From NCBI RefSeq assembly GCF_023109675.1, contig NZ_JALDUR010000002.1:62001-126000 (forward strand): a DNA stretch of 64,000 nucleotides, in the 5' to 3' direction. The translations under genes were made by a program, and so were the position numbers. This document shows, one piece after another, positions 28,884 to 37,315 of this stretch. The notes beneath the pieces are model-generated. The model ran no database searches. It saw only the letters and a list, made by a program, of their open reading frames with translations, and was not told the DNA's origin. Within the stretch, counting starts at the first letter, position 1, and the number at the start of each line of letters is the position of its first letter. The stretch comes from Streptococcus parasanguinis. GTDB taxonomy: Bacteria > Bacillota > Bacilli > Lactobacillales > Streptococcaceae.

Positions 28884-29417
28884 TTATTTGAAATACCAGT
28901 GGTGTTTGAGGCTGGCAAAAATCGCCTTGCTGGTGATCGTGATGATGACCAGTTTAATGAGGTCGGCAAGGATAAAGGGAGCAACGACCAAAGTAAATGC
29001 TTTTTGGACATCGGTATGCGTGACCAGCATAAAGCCGATAGCTCCTGACACAAAGAGGAGAGCACTACTGAGGAGATTGGCCAAAAAGATAGTGAAAATG
29101 CTGGATTTAGCATTGGTAAATAGAGACGTGATCCATGCTCGGAATGGGAAGAAGAGGAGGAAACCAGCAGTAGGACCAAGGAAATGCGAAGCGCCACCAG
29201 CACCGCCTGCAAATACTGGAAAGCCTAAGAAGCCTAAAAGCAGGTAGAGGCAGACTGTGACAAAGGCATGGCTGGGTTTATAGATGGTCCCGATGATCCC
29301 GATCATGAGTGTCTGTAGGGTCAAAGGAATTGGTCCAAAGGGAATGGTGAATTGAGATAGGACGGAGATCATGGCCACTCCAATGGAGATGAGAACTAAG
29401 GGAAAGATTTTCTTCAT
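28884..29417 (-). CDS. bioY: Biotin transporter BioY (ECF substrate-binding component)
   Basis: Integral membrane S-component that captures biotin for an ECF transporter energised by shared EcfAAT subunits, not encoded here. The 177 residues hold about six helices with the family pattern FGPIPLTLQTL near the N-terminus and the GGAGGASHFLGPTAGFLLFFPF loop. The upstream region carries a strong TTGACA/TAGAAT promoter and an inverted repeat resembling a BirA operator, so biotin-dependent repression is likely. Single-gene unit. Confidence 0.93.
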   Translation of the reverse strand: MKKIFPLVLISIGVAMISVLSQFTIPFGPIPLTLQTLMIGIIGTIYKPSHAFVTVCLYLLLGFLGFPVFAGGAGGASHFLGPTAGFLLFFPFRAWITSLFTNAKSSIFTIFLANLLSSALLFVSGAIGFMLVTHTDVQKAFTLVVAPFILADLIKLVIITITSKAIFASLKHHWYFK

Positions 29418-29420
29418 AAC

Positions 29421-29450
29421 AGTTAACCTCTGATTTATTTTATGGTAACT
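29421..29450 (-). promoter_or_regulatory. Probable BirA operator of bioY
   Basis: Plus-strand half-sites AGTTAACC (29421-29428) and GGTAACT (29444-29450), separated by 15 bases, form the GTTAAC-type inverted repeat known for Firmicute BirA sites. It abuts the bioY -10 box, so binding would cover the transcription start. Confidence 0.6.
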
Positions 29451-29479
29451 ATTCTACAATAAGGAGCTCAACCTGTCAA
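29451..29479 (-). promoter_or_regulatory. bioY promoter
   Basis: On the minus strand TTGACA (29479-29474), 17-base spacer, TAGAAT (29456-29451). One of the few promoters in the window with a perfect -35. Confidence 0.8.
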
Positions 29480-29513
29480 TAGCCACGCTTGTTTTAGGTT
29501 TTTTTAAGTGAAA

Positions 29514-29546
29514 ATTTAGGCAGGCTTAAGACTCCTGAAGTATAAT
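29514..29546 (+). promoter_or_regulatory. Promoter with probable CiaR binding site
   Basis: ATTTAG-GCAGG-CTTAAG (29514-29530) fits the CiaR direct repeat NTTAAG-N5-WTTAAG with one mismatch in each half. It ends ten bases before TATAAT (29541-29546), where a CiaR box overlaps the -35 in known targets. A further TTTAAG lies at 29503. Suggests autoregulation of the unit leading into ciaRH. Confidence 0.5.
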
Positions 29547-29621
29547 CGCCTTACTAAAGGATCGAGCTCCCTTTAAATTTTAAAAGACAAGTACTTGTAC
29601 AAAAAGATAAAAGGTAAAAAG

Positions 29622-30161
29622 ATGAATCAAAAAGAAACAAAACAAGTTGTCGAAACGCAAGAATCAAAAGAAAAAATGGTTGTCCTCAAACGAAGCCCTA
29701 AGTGGTGGATTGGCATGGCAGCAGTTGGTGGATTGTTGGTCGGTGCTGGAAGTGGCTTTGGTGTCGGTGTCATCGCCTCTCAATCTTCCAATAACCAACA
29801 ATTTTCTCAACCGGTCCAAACGGGTCAAAACCAAGGATCCAATCAGCAACAAAATAGTCAAAATAGCCATGCTTCACAAGGAAACCAGCAAAATGGCGGC
29901 CCACAGGATGGCGGCCCTCAAGGCGGTGGCCCTCAAGGTGGTGGCCAAGGACAAGGCGGCCCACAAGGTGGCGGACCTGGTCAGATGCCACAAGAAGGCA
30001 ATGGTGGCCCACAAGGGAATGGTCCAGATAATGACATGAACCAATCTGGCGGACAAGAAGGGAACCAGGGTTCCTCTAAAAAGTCCAATAAGAAGAATTC
30101 AAAAAATAAAAACAAGACGAGTGACAGTCAAAGTAACAAAGAAAACACGACAAATTCATAG
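29622..30161 (+). CDS. Membrane-anchored Gln/Gly/Pro-rich disordered protein upstream of ciaRH
   Basis: No known family recognised. The 179 residues consist of a charged N-terminus (about 1-27), one hydrophobic Gly-rich helix (about 29-51), and a long low-complexity tail: Gln/Asn/Ser-rich, then repeats of GGPQGG type, then a Lys/Asn/Ser-rich end. The topology suggests a single-pass protein with its tail outside; it has no LPXTG and no lipobox. ATG 29622 is chosen because the upstream TTG at 29595 has no Shine-Dalgarno. A possible CiaR box precedes it. S. mutans has an unrelated secreted protein, CiaX, in the same position, and this may be a positional counterpart. The DNA repeats could vary in length between strains. 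Confidence 0.75.
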   Translation: MNQKETKQVVETQESKEKMVVLKRSPKWWIGMAAVGGLLVGAGSGFGVGVIASQSSNNQQFSQPVQTGQNQGSNQQQNSQNSHASQGNQQNGGPQDGGPQGGGPQGGGQGQGGPQGGGPGQMPQEGNGGPQGNGPDNDMNQSGGQEGNQGSSKKSNKKNSKNKNKTSDSQSNKENTTNS

Positions 30162-30235
30162 AATTAGCCTTCCTCAGGCAGGCTGAGTTTGATCATAAAA
30201 CCGGGTTCTAAACTATAGGAAATGAAGGCAAGTCG

Positions 30236-30244
30236 TGTTATAAT
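30236..30244 (+). promoter_or_regulatory. ciaR proximal extended -10 promoter
   Basis: TGTTATAAT, 52 bases before ciaR. It allows ciaRH transcription independent of the upstream gene. Confidence 0.65.
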
Positions 30245-30296
30245 GGTTAAGAATAGATTAGAAAGACTCACTCACGAAAGAGAAGAGGATACGACG

Positions 30297-30977
30297 ATGA
30301 TTAAAATTCTATTGGTCGAAGATGACCTTGGTTTGTCAAATTCAGTATTTGATTTTTTAGATGATTTTGCAGACGTCATGCAGGTCTTTGACGGAGAAGA
30401 AGGTCTTTATGAAGCAGAAAGTGGCATCTATGATTTGATTTTGCTGGACCTCATGCTTCCTGAAAAAGACGGGTTCCATGTCTTGAAAGAATTGCGTGAA
30501 AAAGGCGTGACAACCCCTGTTTTAATCATGACAGCCAAAGAAAGTCTGGATGACAAAGGGCACGGCTTTGAGCTAGGGGCAGACGATTACCTCACCAAGC
30601 CTTTCTACCTAGAAGAGCTTAAGATGCGGATTCAAGCCCTCTTGAAGCGCTCAGGAAAGGTCAATGAAAACACCCTTAATTATGGCAATTTGAAGGTCAA
30701 TTTATCTACCAATTCGACTTATGTGGATGGGAAAGAAGTGGAACTTCTTGGGAAGGAATTTGATCTTTTGGTCTATTTCCTTCAAAACCAAAATGTCATC
30801 CTTCCAAAGACCCAGATCTTCGATCGTCTCTGGGGCTTTGATAGTGACACAACCATCTCAGTGGTTGAAGTCTATGTTTCAAAAATCCGTAAGAAATTAA
30901 AAGGTACTGATTTCGTTGAGAACTTGCAAACATTGCGCAGTGTGGGGTATATCTTAAAAGATGCTAACCAGAATTAA
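30297..30977 (+). CDS. ciaR: Response regulator CiaR
   Basis: OmpR-family regulator of competence, cell-wall stress resistance and small csRNAs. The 226 residues have a receiver domain with phospho-acceptor Asp51 (LILLDLMLP), the acidic pair EDD at 8-10, Thr in MTAKES and Lys in TKPF, followed by a winged-helix DNA-binding domain with [24 protein letters not shown]. It is nearly identical in pattern to pneumococcal CiaR. ATG 30297 follows AGAAGAGGAT. The 3' end overlaps ciaH by 17 bases. Confidence 0.97.
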   Translation: MIKILLVEDDLGLSNSVFDFLDDFADVMQVFDGEEGLYEAESGIYDLILLDLMLPEKDGFHVLKELREKGVTTPVLIMTAKESLDDKGHGFELGADDYLTKPFYLEELKMRIQALLKRSGKVNENTLNYGNLKVNLSTNSTYVDGKEVELLGKEFDLLVYFLQNQNVILPKTQIFDRLWGFDSDTTISVVEVYVSKIRKKLKGTDFVENLQTLRSVGYILKDANQN

Positions 30978-32322
30978 GAAAACCGTCGGGGAAGATGATT
31001 TTTCCTACTTCATCCGATATTTTGGGCTCTTTACTTTGATATTCTCAGCCATGACCCTGATAATCATCCAGGTCATGCGCTCGAGTCTCTATACAACGGT
31101 CGATGAAAACCTCAAGACTCTCAGTCAGGATCCCTACTCACTTGTAGCGATTGCTTATCGAGACCAGCGACAGTCAAATACCAAAGGAGATGATAATGAT
31201 CATGAGATGATGACCCCAGATCATGATAAATCAGAACCTAAAGGGGATGTCACATCCAATACCACTGTTGTTTTGCTCAATAAAAAATATGAAAACTTGA
31301 CAACCGGTAATGGGTTTTTAAACTTCAAAACGGTGACGTTTGGTCGAAAGCTCCTCAACAAGGTTTCCCAGCTTCAAATTACAAATAGCTATGGGAAAAA
31401 AGAAAGTTACCGGGCCTATATGGCAGAGTTGAGTTTATCTGATGATGAAAGTGATAGTGACATCAAGTATGCGGTTGTCATGACCAATATCAGTCAGCTA
31501 GAGCAGACTAGTGAAGAGCATGAAAGTCAAATCGCCCTTGTCATGATCTGCTTCTGGGGAATCTCCTTATTCGCTAGTCTCTTCTTAGCACGTCTTAGCG
31601 TTAAGCCCCTTCTTGAGAGTATGCAAAAGCAAAAGGCTTTCGTGGAGAATGCTTCCCATGAGTTGCGGACGCCTTTAGCAGTCCTGCAAAATCGCCTCGA
31701 AACGCTTTTTAGAAAGCCTGAAGCGACCATTATGGAATCGAGTGAGAATATTGCATCCAGTTTGGATGAAGTTCGAAATATGAAGCTCTTGACCACCAAC
31801 CTTCTCAATATCGCCCGAAGGGATGACGGCTTGAAGCCGGAGATGGAAGATATCGAACCAAGCTTTTTCGATCAGACCTTCTCGAATTTTGGGATCATTG
31901 CGGAAGAAAATGATAAAATCTTCCGAGGAGACAATCAGGTGGACAAAGTCATTTGTTCTGATAGAACGCTCCTCAAGCAGTTGATGACCATTCTCTATGA
32001 CAATGCCTTAAAATATACCGATGAAGATGGCGAGATCCAGTTTGAAGTCCAATTGAAGGATAAAAATCTTCTTTTGAGAGTGCTGGATAATGGTCCAGGG
32101 ATTCGAGATGAGGATAAGAAACGGATCTTTGATCGTTTTTACCGGGTCGACAAGGCCAGAACCCGTCAAAAAGGTGGATTTGGTTTGGGGTTATCCCTCG
32201 CTAAGCAGATCGTAGAAGCCTTTAAAGGGACCATTCAAGTCAAAGATAATAAACCAAAAGGGACCATCTTTGAAGTGAAATTATCCATTAAGACGGAAAG
32301 TCGTAAAAAAAATCGTTCATAA
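30961..32322 (+). CDS. ciaH: Sensor histidine kinase CiaH
   Basis: Membrane kinase partner of CiaR, 453 residues. A first membrane helix (about 18-40) and a second (about 184-206) flank an extracellular domain containing an acidic His/Asp-rich stretch ([18 protein letters not shown]) that could contact cations, which is inference. The H-box is NASHELRTP with His near 233; the N-box [10 protein letters not shown]1 DNGPGI, F-box and G2 [10 protein letters not shown] are intact. Translationally coupled to ciaR by overlap. Confidence 0.96.
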   Translation: MLTRIKKTVGEDDFSYFIRYFGLFTLIFSAMTLIIIQVMRSSLYTTVDENLKTLSQDPYSLVAIAYRDQRQSNTKGDDNDHEMMTPDHDKSEPKGDVTSNTTVVLLNKKYENLTTGNGFLNFKTVTFGRKLLNKVSQLQITNSYGKKESYRAYMAELSLSDDESDSDIKYAVVMTNISQLEQTSEEHESQIALVMICFWGISLFASLFLARLSVKPLLESMQKQKAFVENASHELRTPLAVLQNRLETLFRKPEATIMESSENIASSLDEVRNMKLLTTNLLNIARRDDGLKPEMEDIEPSFFDQTFSNFGIIAEENDKIFRGDNQVDKVICSDRTLLKQLMTILYDNALKYTDEDGEIQFEVQLKDKNLLLRVLDNGPGIRDEDKKRIFDRFYRVDKARTRQKGGFGLGLSLAKQIVEAFKGTIQVKDNKPKGTIFEVKLSIKTESRKKNRS

Positions 32323-32351
32323 TCTTTAAAAAATAGAAAAGAGGAAAACCT

Positions 32352-32732
32352 ATGAGTTCAAAAATGTTGCACACTTGCCTTCGTGTGGAAAACTTAGAAA
32401 AGTCAATCGCTTTTTACCAAGATGCTTTTGGTTTTGAAGAAAAACGTCGGAAAGATTTCCCAGACTACAAGTTCACGATTGTTTATTTGGCCTTGCCTGG
32501 AGATGACTATGAGTTGGAATTGACTTACAATTATGATCATGGTCCATATGTTATTGGAGATGGCTATGCTCACGTTGCCTTGAGTACTCCTGATCTAGAA
32601 GGTTTGAATGCGGAACACAAGGCTAAAGGCTATGAAGTGACGGAACCAAAAGGTCTTCCGGGAACACAACCGAATTATTATTTCGTTGTAGATCCGGATG
32701 GATATAAAGTAGAAGTCATTCGCGAAAAATAA
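32352..32732 (+). CDS. gloA: Lactoylglutathione lyase (glyoxalase I)
   Basis: Vicinal-oxygen-chelate metalloenzyme that detoxifies methylglyoxal. The 126 residues form two beta-alpha-beta-beta-beta modules; metal ligands expected from the family are the His in MLHTCLRV, Glu in YELELTYN, His in YAHVALS and Glu in YKVEVIR, all present. GAAAAGAGG precedes the ATG. It lies 29 bases after ciaH and may be read through from it. The second repeat copy follows the gene. Confidence 0.92.
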   Translation: MSSKMLHTCLRVENLEKSIAFYQDAFGFEEKRRKDFPDYKFTIVYLALPGDDYELELTYNYDHGPYVIGDGYAHVALSTPDLEGLNAEHKAKGYEVTEPKGLPGTQPNYYFVVDPDGYKVEVIREK

Positions 32733-32748
32733 GAGGGACTAAAAATAG

Positions 32749-32923
32749 GAGGCTGGGATAAAAGTCCTAGCCTCTCAATTATTTTTGGATTGTCGAGCAA
32801 GACGCAGTGGTTGAGTGGGCTCTACTACGCTGACTTCATCAGCTTTTACAGCCCTACTCAACTGTGCGGAGGTGGGACGACGAAATCGAATTCTTACAAA
32901 TTACCGATTTCTGTCCCACTCTC
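32749..32923 (+). repeat. 175-bp three-hairpin repeat, copy 2
   Basis: Same length and orientation as copy 1 and nearly identical. The left hairpin GAGGCTGGGA...AGTCCTAGCCTC is intact here. The copy begins 16 bases after the gloA stop and ends 52 bases before the pgdA promoter, so it may also act as the gloA terminator. The short ORF inside it (from about 32790) repeats in all copies and is not a gene. Confidence 0.92.
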
Positions 32924-32974
32924 TCTTTTTTATGAAACCATTTACAAAAAAGGAATGTTTTTTCGAGAGAAATT

Positions 32975-32983
32975 TGCTATAAT
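32975..32983 (+). promoter_or_regulatory. pgdA extended -10, implying a leaderless transcript
   Basis: TGCTATAAT ends six bases before the ATG at 32990. Transcription would start at or within a base or two of the start codon. Confidence 0.6.
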
Positions 32984-32989
32984 AAAGTT

Positions 32990-34372
32990 ATGAGATTCAA
33001 ACACACGAAAACTATTTTATTAATCATTACAAATCTCCTTTTACTGAGTCTTTTGTATATTGGCTATCAAAAGATTCAAAGGGTTCGTGAACAAAAAGCC
33101 TATCAGGATCAGTTTGATAAGGTCACCCAACTCGAGAAAAGCTCTGAAAAAGGGAAAGATGTTCAAGTTCAGGAAGGGATTTTAGGAACTTCTTATGTGA
33201 CGGCTTATTATCCTACTAAAGATGGACAAGCTGTTGAGATCGTGAAAGAGAAGATCCAAGAAGACCTTCAGCGTCTAGGAACCGATGAGAAAACCAAAGA
33301 GCCTAAGCATCTGACCTTCTACCATAGTGAAGAAGCAGAGGCGCCTTTTGTTGGCTATCACCCTATCCAAATCAAACGGGCTGAATACCAGTACAAAAAA
33401 GGGAAATTCATCAAAGATGAGACGGTGAAGTTGCCCCTCTTTTACTTGGATGATGAGGGCAATCCTCTGACCCTGAGCCAAGTTTTTTCGGACCCAGATG
33501 GAGCCAAGCAGATCTTTTTGGGGGAATTACGGGGGAATCTAGCCTTTCGTCAGCTGGATGAGGAAAGCATTGATCAAATGGTTGCCCACTTCGCAGAGTT
33601 GGATTTGAGCCAATGGGAATTCCAATATGAAAAAGGGATTTTCACCATTCCATTTCCAACTAAGGTTAAGGGAGACGATACCTTCACTGTTCCCTTGTCT
33701 AAATTCTATGATGTGATTGATACAGAGCGCTTGCTTCCTGACGATCTAGCTTCTTACCAATCCTATATTGAAGAACGCCATCGTAAGATGATTGCCCTGA
33801 CCTTTGATGATGGACCAGATCCAACGACGACCCCTCAGGCACTTGCCATCTTAAAGAAATATAATGCCAAAGCTACCTTCTTTATGGTCGGAAAAAATGT
33901 TAGTGCCAATCCGGATATTGCTAAGCAAGTCCGCAAAGAAGGTCATCAAATCGGGAACCATACCTGGGATCACCCTCAATTGCCAAAATTGAGCTTGGAT
34001 AAAGCTAAAAAAGAGATCCTGGATACCCAAGAAGCTATTCAAAAAGCGACAGGTGTACAGACCAAGATCACACGCCCTCCGTATGGAGCCATCAATAATG
34101 CCATCCAATACGGTGTAGATCAATCCTTCATCATGTGGGATGTAGATAGCCTAGATTGGAAGACACATAATACGACGGCTATTCTCAATGAAGTGAAAAA
34201 AGAAGTCAAACCGGGTTCGATTATCCTCATGCATGATATCCATCAAACCACGATTGACGCTCTACCGACTGTCCTTGACTACCTCAAATCGCAAGGCTAT
34301 ACCTTTGTAACGGTGGATGAATTGTTGGATTACCAACTTGAAAGTCATCGCATTTATTACAATGGAAATTAA
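32990..34372 (+). CDS. pgdA: Peptidoglycan N-acetylglucosamine deacetylase
   Basis: Surface enzyme that removes acetyl groups from GlcNAc in peptidoglycan and confers lysozyme resistance. The 460 residues have an N-terminal membrane anchor (about 8-26), a PdaC-like middle domain, and a C-terminal NodB domain with TFDDGPDP (catalytic Asp and metal Asp), the metal histidines in NHTWDHP, RPPYG and LMHDIH. Layout and length match pneumococcal PgdA. No Shine-Dalgarno precedes the ATG, and the -10 box is only six bases upstream. Confidence 0.93.
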   Translation: MRFKHTKTILLIITNLLLLSLLYIGYQKIQRVREQKAYQDQFDKVTQLEKSSEKGKDVQVQEGILGTSYVTAYYPTKDGQAVEIVKEKIQEDLQRLGTDEKTKEPKHLTFYHSEEAEAPFVGYHPIQIKRAEYQYKKGKFIKDETVKLPLFYLDDEGNPLTLSQVFSDPDGAKQIFLGELRGNLAFRQLDEESIDQMVAHFAELDLSQWEFQYEKGIFTIPFPTKVKGDDTFTVPLSKFYDVIDTERLLPDDLASYQSYIEERHRKMIALTFDDGPDPTTTPQALAILKKYNAKATFFMVGKNVSANPDIAKQVRKEGHQIGNHTWDHPQLPKLSLDKAKKEILDTQEAIQKATGVQTKITRPPYGAINNAIQYGVDQSFIMWDVDSLDWKTHNTTAILNEVKKEVKPGSIILMHDIHQTTIDALPTVLDYLKSQGYTFVTVDELLDYQLESHRIYYNGN

Positions 34373-34375
34373 CAT

Positions 34376-34412
34376 AAAAATCCTCTGCAGTAAATTTACT
34401 AGCAGAGGATTT
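34376..34412. terminator. Bidirectional terminator between pgdA and helicase gene
   Basis: AAAATCCTCTGC...GCAGAGGATTTT with an inner AGTAAATTTACT palindrome and flanking A/T runs. Confidence 0.88.
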
Positions 34413-34414
34413 TC

Positions 34415-35500
34415 TTATTCATTTAAAAAGAGTTGAGAATTTTTTAAAACAAGTTCACGTACAGAAGCGTATTTTTTCAAGGATTTGAGTTCTTCTGGGT
34501 GGGTGATAAAGGTGATCACATAGCCCTCACGCCCCATTCGCCCTGTTCGACCAGCACGGTGGGTATAGGTCTCTACGTCACGAGGGATATCGTAGTTGAT
34601 CACACATTCAAGATGTTCAATATCGATTCCACGAGCGACCAAATCGGTGGCAAGCAAGAGAGTTAGCTGATGATCTTTGAAGCGTTCCAGGATGACCTTG
34701 CGGTATTTGACATTGACATCACTGGCCAGTGACACGGCCTCAACGCCACGGTATTGTAGTTTTTCTTCAGCACTACCCAGATCAGACAGGCTGTTGAAAA
34801 AAGCCAGACCACGAAAATCTTCGACGTAGGCGAGTTTTCGGAGCAATTCGACCTTGTCACGCTTATCCACTTGCATATAAAAATGTTGGATATTGTCCAA
34901 GGAAACTCCATCAACCGTAATGCGAAGGGTATTTTCTTCTAGTTGATCAGGATCGACCTTGGCTGTGGCGCTCATGTAAATATATTGGTGGTCACGGGGA
35001 GCATAGTGGCTGATCTTGTCGACGAAGTGGTACTGAGAATCACTTAGTAATTGGTCGAATTCATCTAAAATGATGGTTTCTACATTCATCATTTTGATCT
35101 TTTTCATCTTGATCAGTTCAAAGATCCGACCAGGCGTCCCGACCAGGATTTCGGGTCCTTTTTTGAGGCGTTCAATCTGCCGTTTTTGACTGGATCCTGA
35201 AAGGAAGAGTTGGGTTTGGAGACCGAGAGGCTCTGCCCATTGTTTGGTGACATCAAAAATCTGACCTGCTAACTCCGTATTAGGAGCCAGAATCAAGAGT
35301 TGTTGGGCCTTCTTAGGTTTGAGTTTGAGCAAGCTCGGGAAGAGGTAGGCAAGTGTCTTACCAGTACCAGTAGGACTGATCCCAAGGACATTTTCTCCTT
35401 CATAGATAGGGGTGAAGATTTGTTCTTGAATTTCGGTGAATGTATCAAATCCGAGTGTTTCTAACTGGTCTTTCCAGCTTTGTGGAAATTGTTCTTTCAT
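34415..35500 (-). CDS. Compact DEAD-box ATP-dependent RNA helicase
   Basis: Superfamily 2 helicase of 361 residues: Q-motif region FTEIQEQIFTP, motif I SPTGTGKT, motif Ia PNTELAGQ, motif Ib VGTPGRI, motif II ILDEFDQ (DEFD rather than DEAD), motif III SAT, motif V TDLVARGIDI and motif VI HRAGRTGR. It ends shortly after motif VI, so it lacks the long C-terminal tail of CshA-type enzymes and is a minimal two-domain helicase. The ATG overlaps the stop of the upstream oxidoreductase gene by four bases, so the pair is co-transcribed. Confidence 0.9.
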   Translation of the reverse strand: MKEQFPQSWKDQLETLGFDTFTEIQEQIFTPIYEGENVLGISPTGTGKTLAYLFPSLLKLKPKKAQQLLILAPNTELAGQIFDVTKQWAEPLGLQTQLFLSGSSQKRQIERLKKGPEILVGTPGRIFELIKMKKIKMMNVETIILDEFDQLLSDSQYHFVDKISHYAPRDHQYIYMSATAKVDPDQLEENTLRITVDGVSLDNIQHFYMQVDKRDKVELLRKLAYVEDFRGLAFFNSLSDLGSAEEKLQYRGVEAVSLASDVNVKYRKVILERFKDHQLTLLLATDLVARGIDIEHLECVINYDIPRDVETYTHRAGRTGRMGREGYVITFITHPEELKSLKKYASVRELVLKNSQLFLNE

Positions 35501-36477
35501 TCTTTTTCATCCTTAAATTGTATTCCAGCGCTTTGACGCATCTGGTAGAGGGTTTCATGGACCTGAGCAGCCGTTTGTAACCATTCGAGATAAGCAGTCT
35601 CCTTTTGACCAGTCATGGCATGGGCAAAGGCTTCTGCCTCTTCTTGCATGACATGACTGCAAGGCGTGAGAGGAAGATCGATGACTTCACCGGAATGGCT
35701 GACAAATTGGGCCTGATTGATGGCTGCTACAGCATTTAGAGTTAGGGTTCCGGTCTTAGTATAGATTTCAGCAGGTAGATGGCTGGTGATATTTTTCCCC
35801 GCCTGAATGTCAACCTGAAAATCTGGATAGATCAAAACACCCTGACCATAGAGATCAACCGAATTGGGTAATTGCTGAGCGGTGTAGTGGCTGGAGATCG
35901 GTTCTCCAAAGAAGCCAATCGCCAGGTAGAGGCAGTAGACTCCCAAATCCATCAAGGCTCCACCTGCATAGACATCTGAAAAAATATTGGGCATCTCACC
36001 TGCTAGAAGAGCGGGCAACTTGGAAGAATATTTGGCAAAGGTAAAGTTGGCGCCGAGTATTTCCTGATTAGAGAGGAAGTCTTTAACCACTTGAAAGGCT
36101 GCTTCTTGGTAATTTCTGGCAGCTTCAAAGAGATAGACCTGGTGCTCCTTAGCAAGCTTGACCAGTTCCTTCCATTCTGAAGGCTTTGTCACAGCCGGTT
36201 TTTCAATGATGACATGCTTCTTTGCCAGAATAGCAAGCTTGGCCTGAGTGAAGTGAAGAGAATTAGGGCTAGCAATGTAGACCACATCCAGCTCACTGTC
36301 TAAGAAATCGACCAAGTCTGTGTAGCAAGAGATCGACCCATAAGACTCACAAAAATCTTGAGCTGTCTTCATCTTTCTCGAATACACAGCCTCCAAGTGA
36401 TAGTGGCCTGTCTCATGAGCAGCTTTAATAAATTCATGTGAAATCCAACTCGTACCAATAATTCCCAGCTTTAACAT
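35497..36477 (-). CDS. Gfo/Idh/MocA family oxidoreductase
   Basis: NAD(P)-dependent dehydrogenase of 326 residues. The N-terminal Rossmann domain shows LGIIGTSWISHEF; the family hallmark is VIIEKPAVT (Lys of the EKP motif), followed by the C-terminal alpha/beta domain with YAGGALMDLGVYCLYLA. ATG 36477 is chosen because AAGGA lies eight bases upstream; longer in-frame starts reach into the promoter. Substrate unknown (trans-dihydrodiol or myo-inositol-type members share this pattern). TATAAT on the minus strand is at 36507-36512. Confidence 0.88.
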   Translation of the reverse strand: MLKLGIIGTSWISHEFIKAAHETGHYHLEAVYSRKMKTAQDFCESYGSISCYTDLVDFLDSELDVVYIASPNSLHFTQAKLAILAKKHVIIEKPAVTKPSEWKELVKLAKEHQVYLFEAARNYQEAAFQVVKDFLSNQEILGANFTFAKYSSKLPALLAGEMPNIFSDVYAGGALMDLGVYCLYLAIGFFGEPISSHYTAQQLPNSVDLYGQGVLIYPDFQVDIQAGKNITSHLPAEIYTKTGTLTLNAVAAINQAQFVSHSGEVIDLPLTPCSHVMQEEAEAFAHAMTGQKETAYLEWLQTAAQVHETLYQMRQSAGIQFKDEKE

Positions 36478-36506
36478 AAGGTGTCCTTCCGTCATCAATT
36501 CACTCT

Positions 36507-36515
36507 ATTATACCA
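36507..36515 (-). promoter_or_regulatory. Extended -10 promoter of the oxidoreductase-helicase unit
   Basis: TGGTATAAT on the minus strand, about 30 bases before the ATG at 36477. Confidence 0.7.
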
Positions 36516-36565
36516 TGAAAAGGGGGAGGGGACAGTATAAAGTAGAAAATATGCACTGATTATTG

Positions 36566-36571
36566 TATAAT
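36566..36571 (+). promoter_or_regulatory. -10 box of the first polysaccharide-locus unit
   Basis: TATAAT ending eight bases before the ATG at 36580. Either the message is near-leaderless or translation starts at TTG 36604, which has AAGGG upstream. Confidence 0.55.
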
Positions 36572-36579
36572 GAAGTGAT

Positions 36580-37314
36580 ATGCTTAGAAGGGAAAACATA
36601 GGATTGAGAAATTCAGAATTACTGATCATTATTCCTGCTTATAATGAGAGTGGAAATATTGAAAAAACAATCAAGATGATTGAAGAACATACACCTGAAT
36701 TTGATTATGTCATTATCAATGATTGTTCTACAGATCAAACACTTGAAATTTGTCGCAATAACAACTTTAATGTTATCGATTTACCGATTAATTTAGGAAT
36801 TGGTGGTGCTGTCCAGACTGGTTATCAATATGCAGTTAAAAATGGCTATCAATATGCTGTTCAAGTGGATGGAGATGGTCAGCATAATCCTGAATTTATC
36901 AGAAAGATGCTTCAAGTCCTTCAAGAGAAGAATGTGAACATGGTGATTGGCTCTCGTTTCATTGAAAATCAAGGTTTCCAATCCTCCTTCGCGCGACGGA
37001 TTGGAATTTCATTTTTTGAAAAATTAATTAAGATTTTAACCGGTCAAAAGGTAACAGATCCAACCTCAGGATTGCGGGTGGCTGATCGAAAAGTGATTGA
37101 AGAATTTGCTAAACAATATCCAAGTGATTATCCAGAACCAGAGACGATTGTGTCCCTCTTAACCTCAGGCTATTCCGTAGCAGAAGTACCTGTATTAATG
37201 AACGAGCGAGAACACGGAGAATCATCGATTACATTCAGTAAGTCTGTCTACTATATGATCAAAGTGACAATGGCAATGCTATTGGCTAGAATTGGTGGAG
37301 GATATAAGAAATAA
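36580..37314 (+). CDS. Family 2 glycosyltransferase (DPM1-like)
   Basis: Cytoplasmic GT-A glycosyltransferase, 244 residues from ATG 36580 or 236 from TTG 36604. Motifs are IIIPAYNESGNI, the nucleotide-sugar site INDCSTD and metal-binding QVDGDGQHN, followed by a GSRF region and a C-terminal amphipathic end typical of polyprenyl-phosphate hexose synthases. With the following DUF2304 protein and flippase it forms the first module of the polysaccharide locus; a dolichol-phosphate-mannose-like donor role is likely (inference from family). Confidence 0.85.
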   Translation: MLRRENIGLRNSELLIIIPAYNESGNIEKTIKMIEEHTPEFDYVIINDCSTDQTLEICRNNNFNVIDLPINLGIGGAVQTGYQYAVKNGYQYAVQVDGDGQHNPEFIRKMLQVLQEKNVNMVIGSRFIENQGFQSSFARRIGISFFEKLIKILTGQKVTDPTSGLRVADRKVIEEFAKQYPSDYPEPETIVSLLTSGYSVAEVPVLMNEREHGESSITFSKSVYYMIKVTMAMLLARIGGGYKK

Positions 37315-37315
37315 C

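Noticed and set aside
29880-30060. Collagen-like Gly-X-Y repeat in the ciaRH-upstream protein
   Set aside because: Glycine does not recur at every third residue; the GGPQ repeats are irregular, so it is low complexity and not a collagen helix.
30165-30195. Hairpin CTCAG...CTGAG after the disordered-protein gene as a terminator or csRNA
   Set aside because: The stem is only about five pairs and no U-run follows. No CiaR box was found before a small RNA here.
32790-32993. Short ORF beginning MSSKTQWLSGLYYADF
   Set aside because: It is the translation of the 175-bp repeat; the same peptide appears in copy 1. It is an artefact of the repeat, not a gene.
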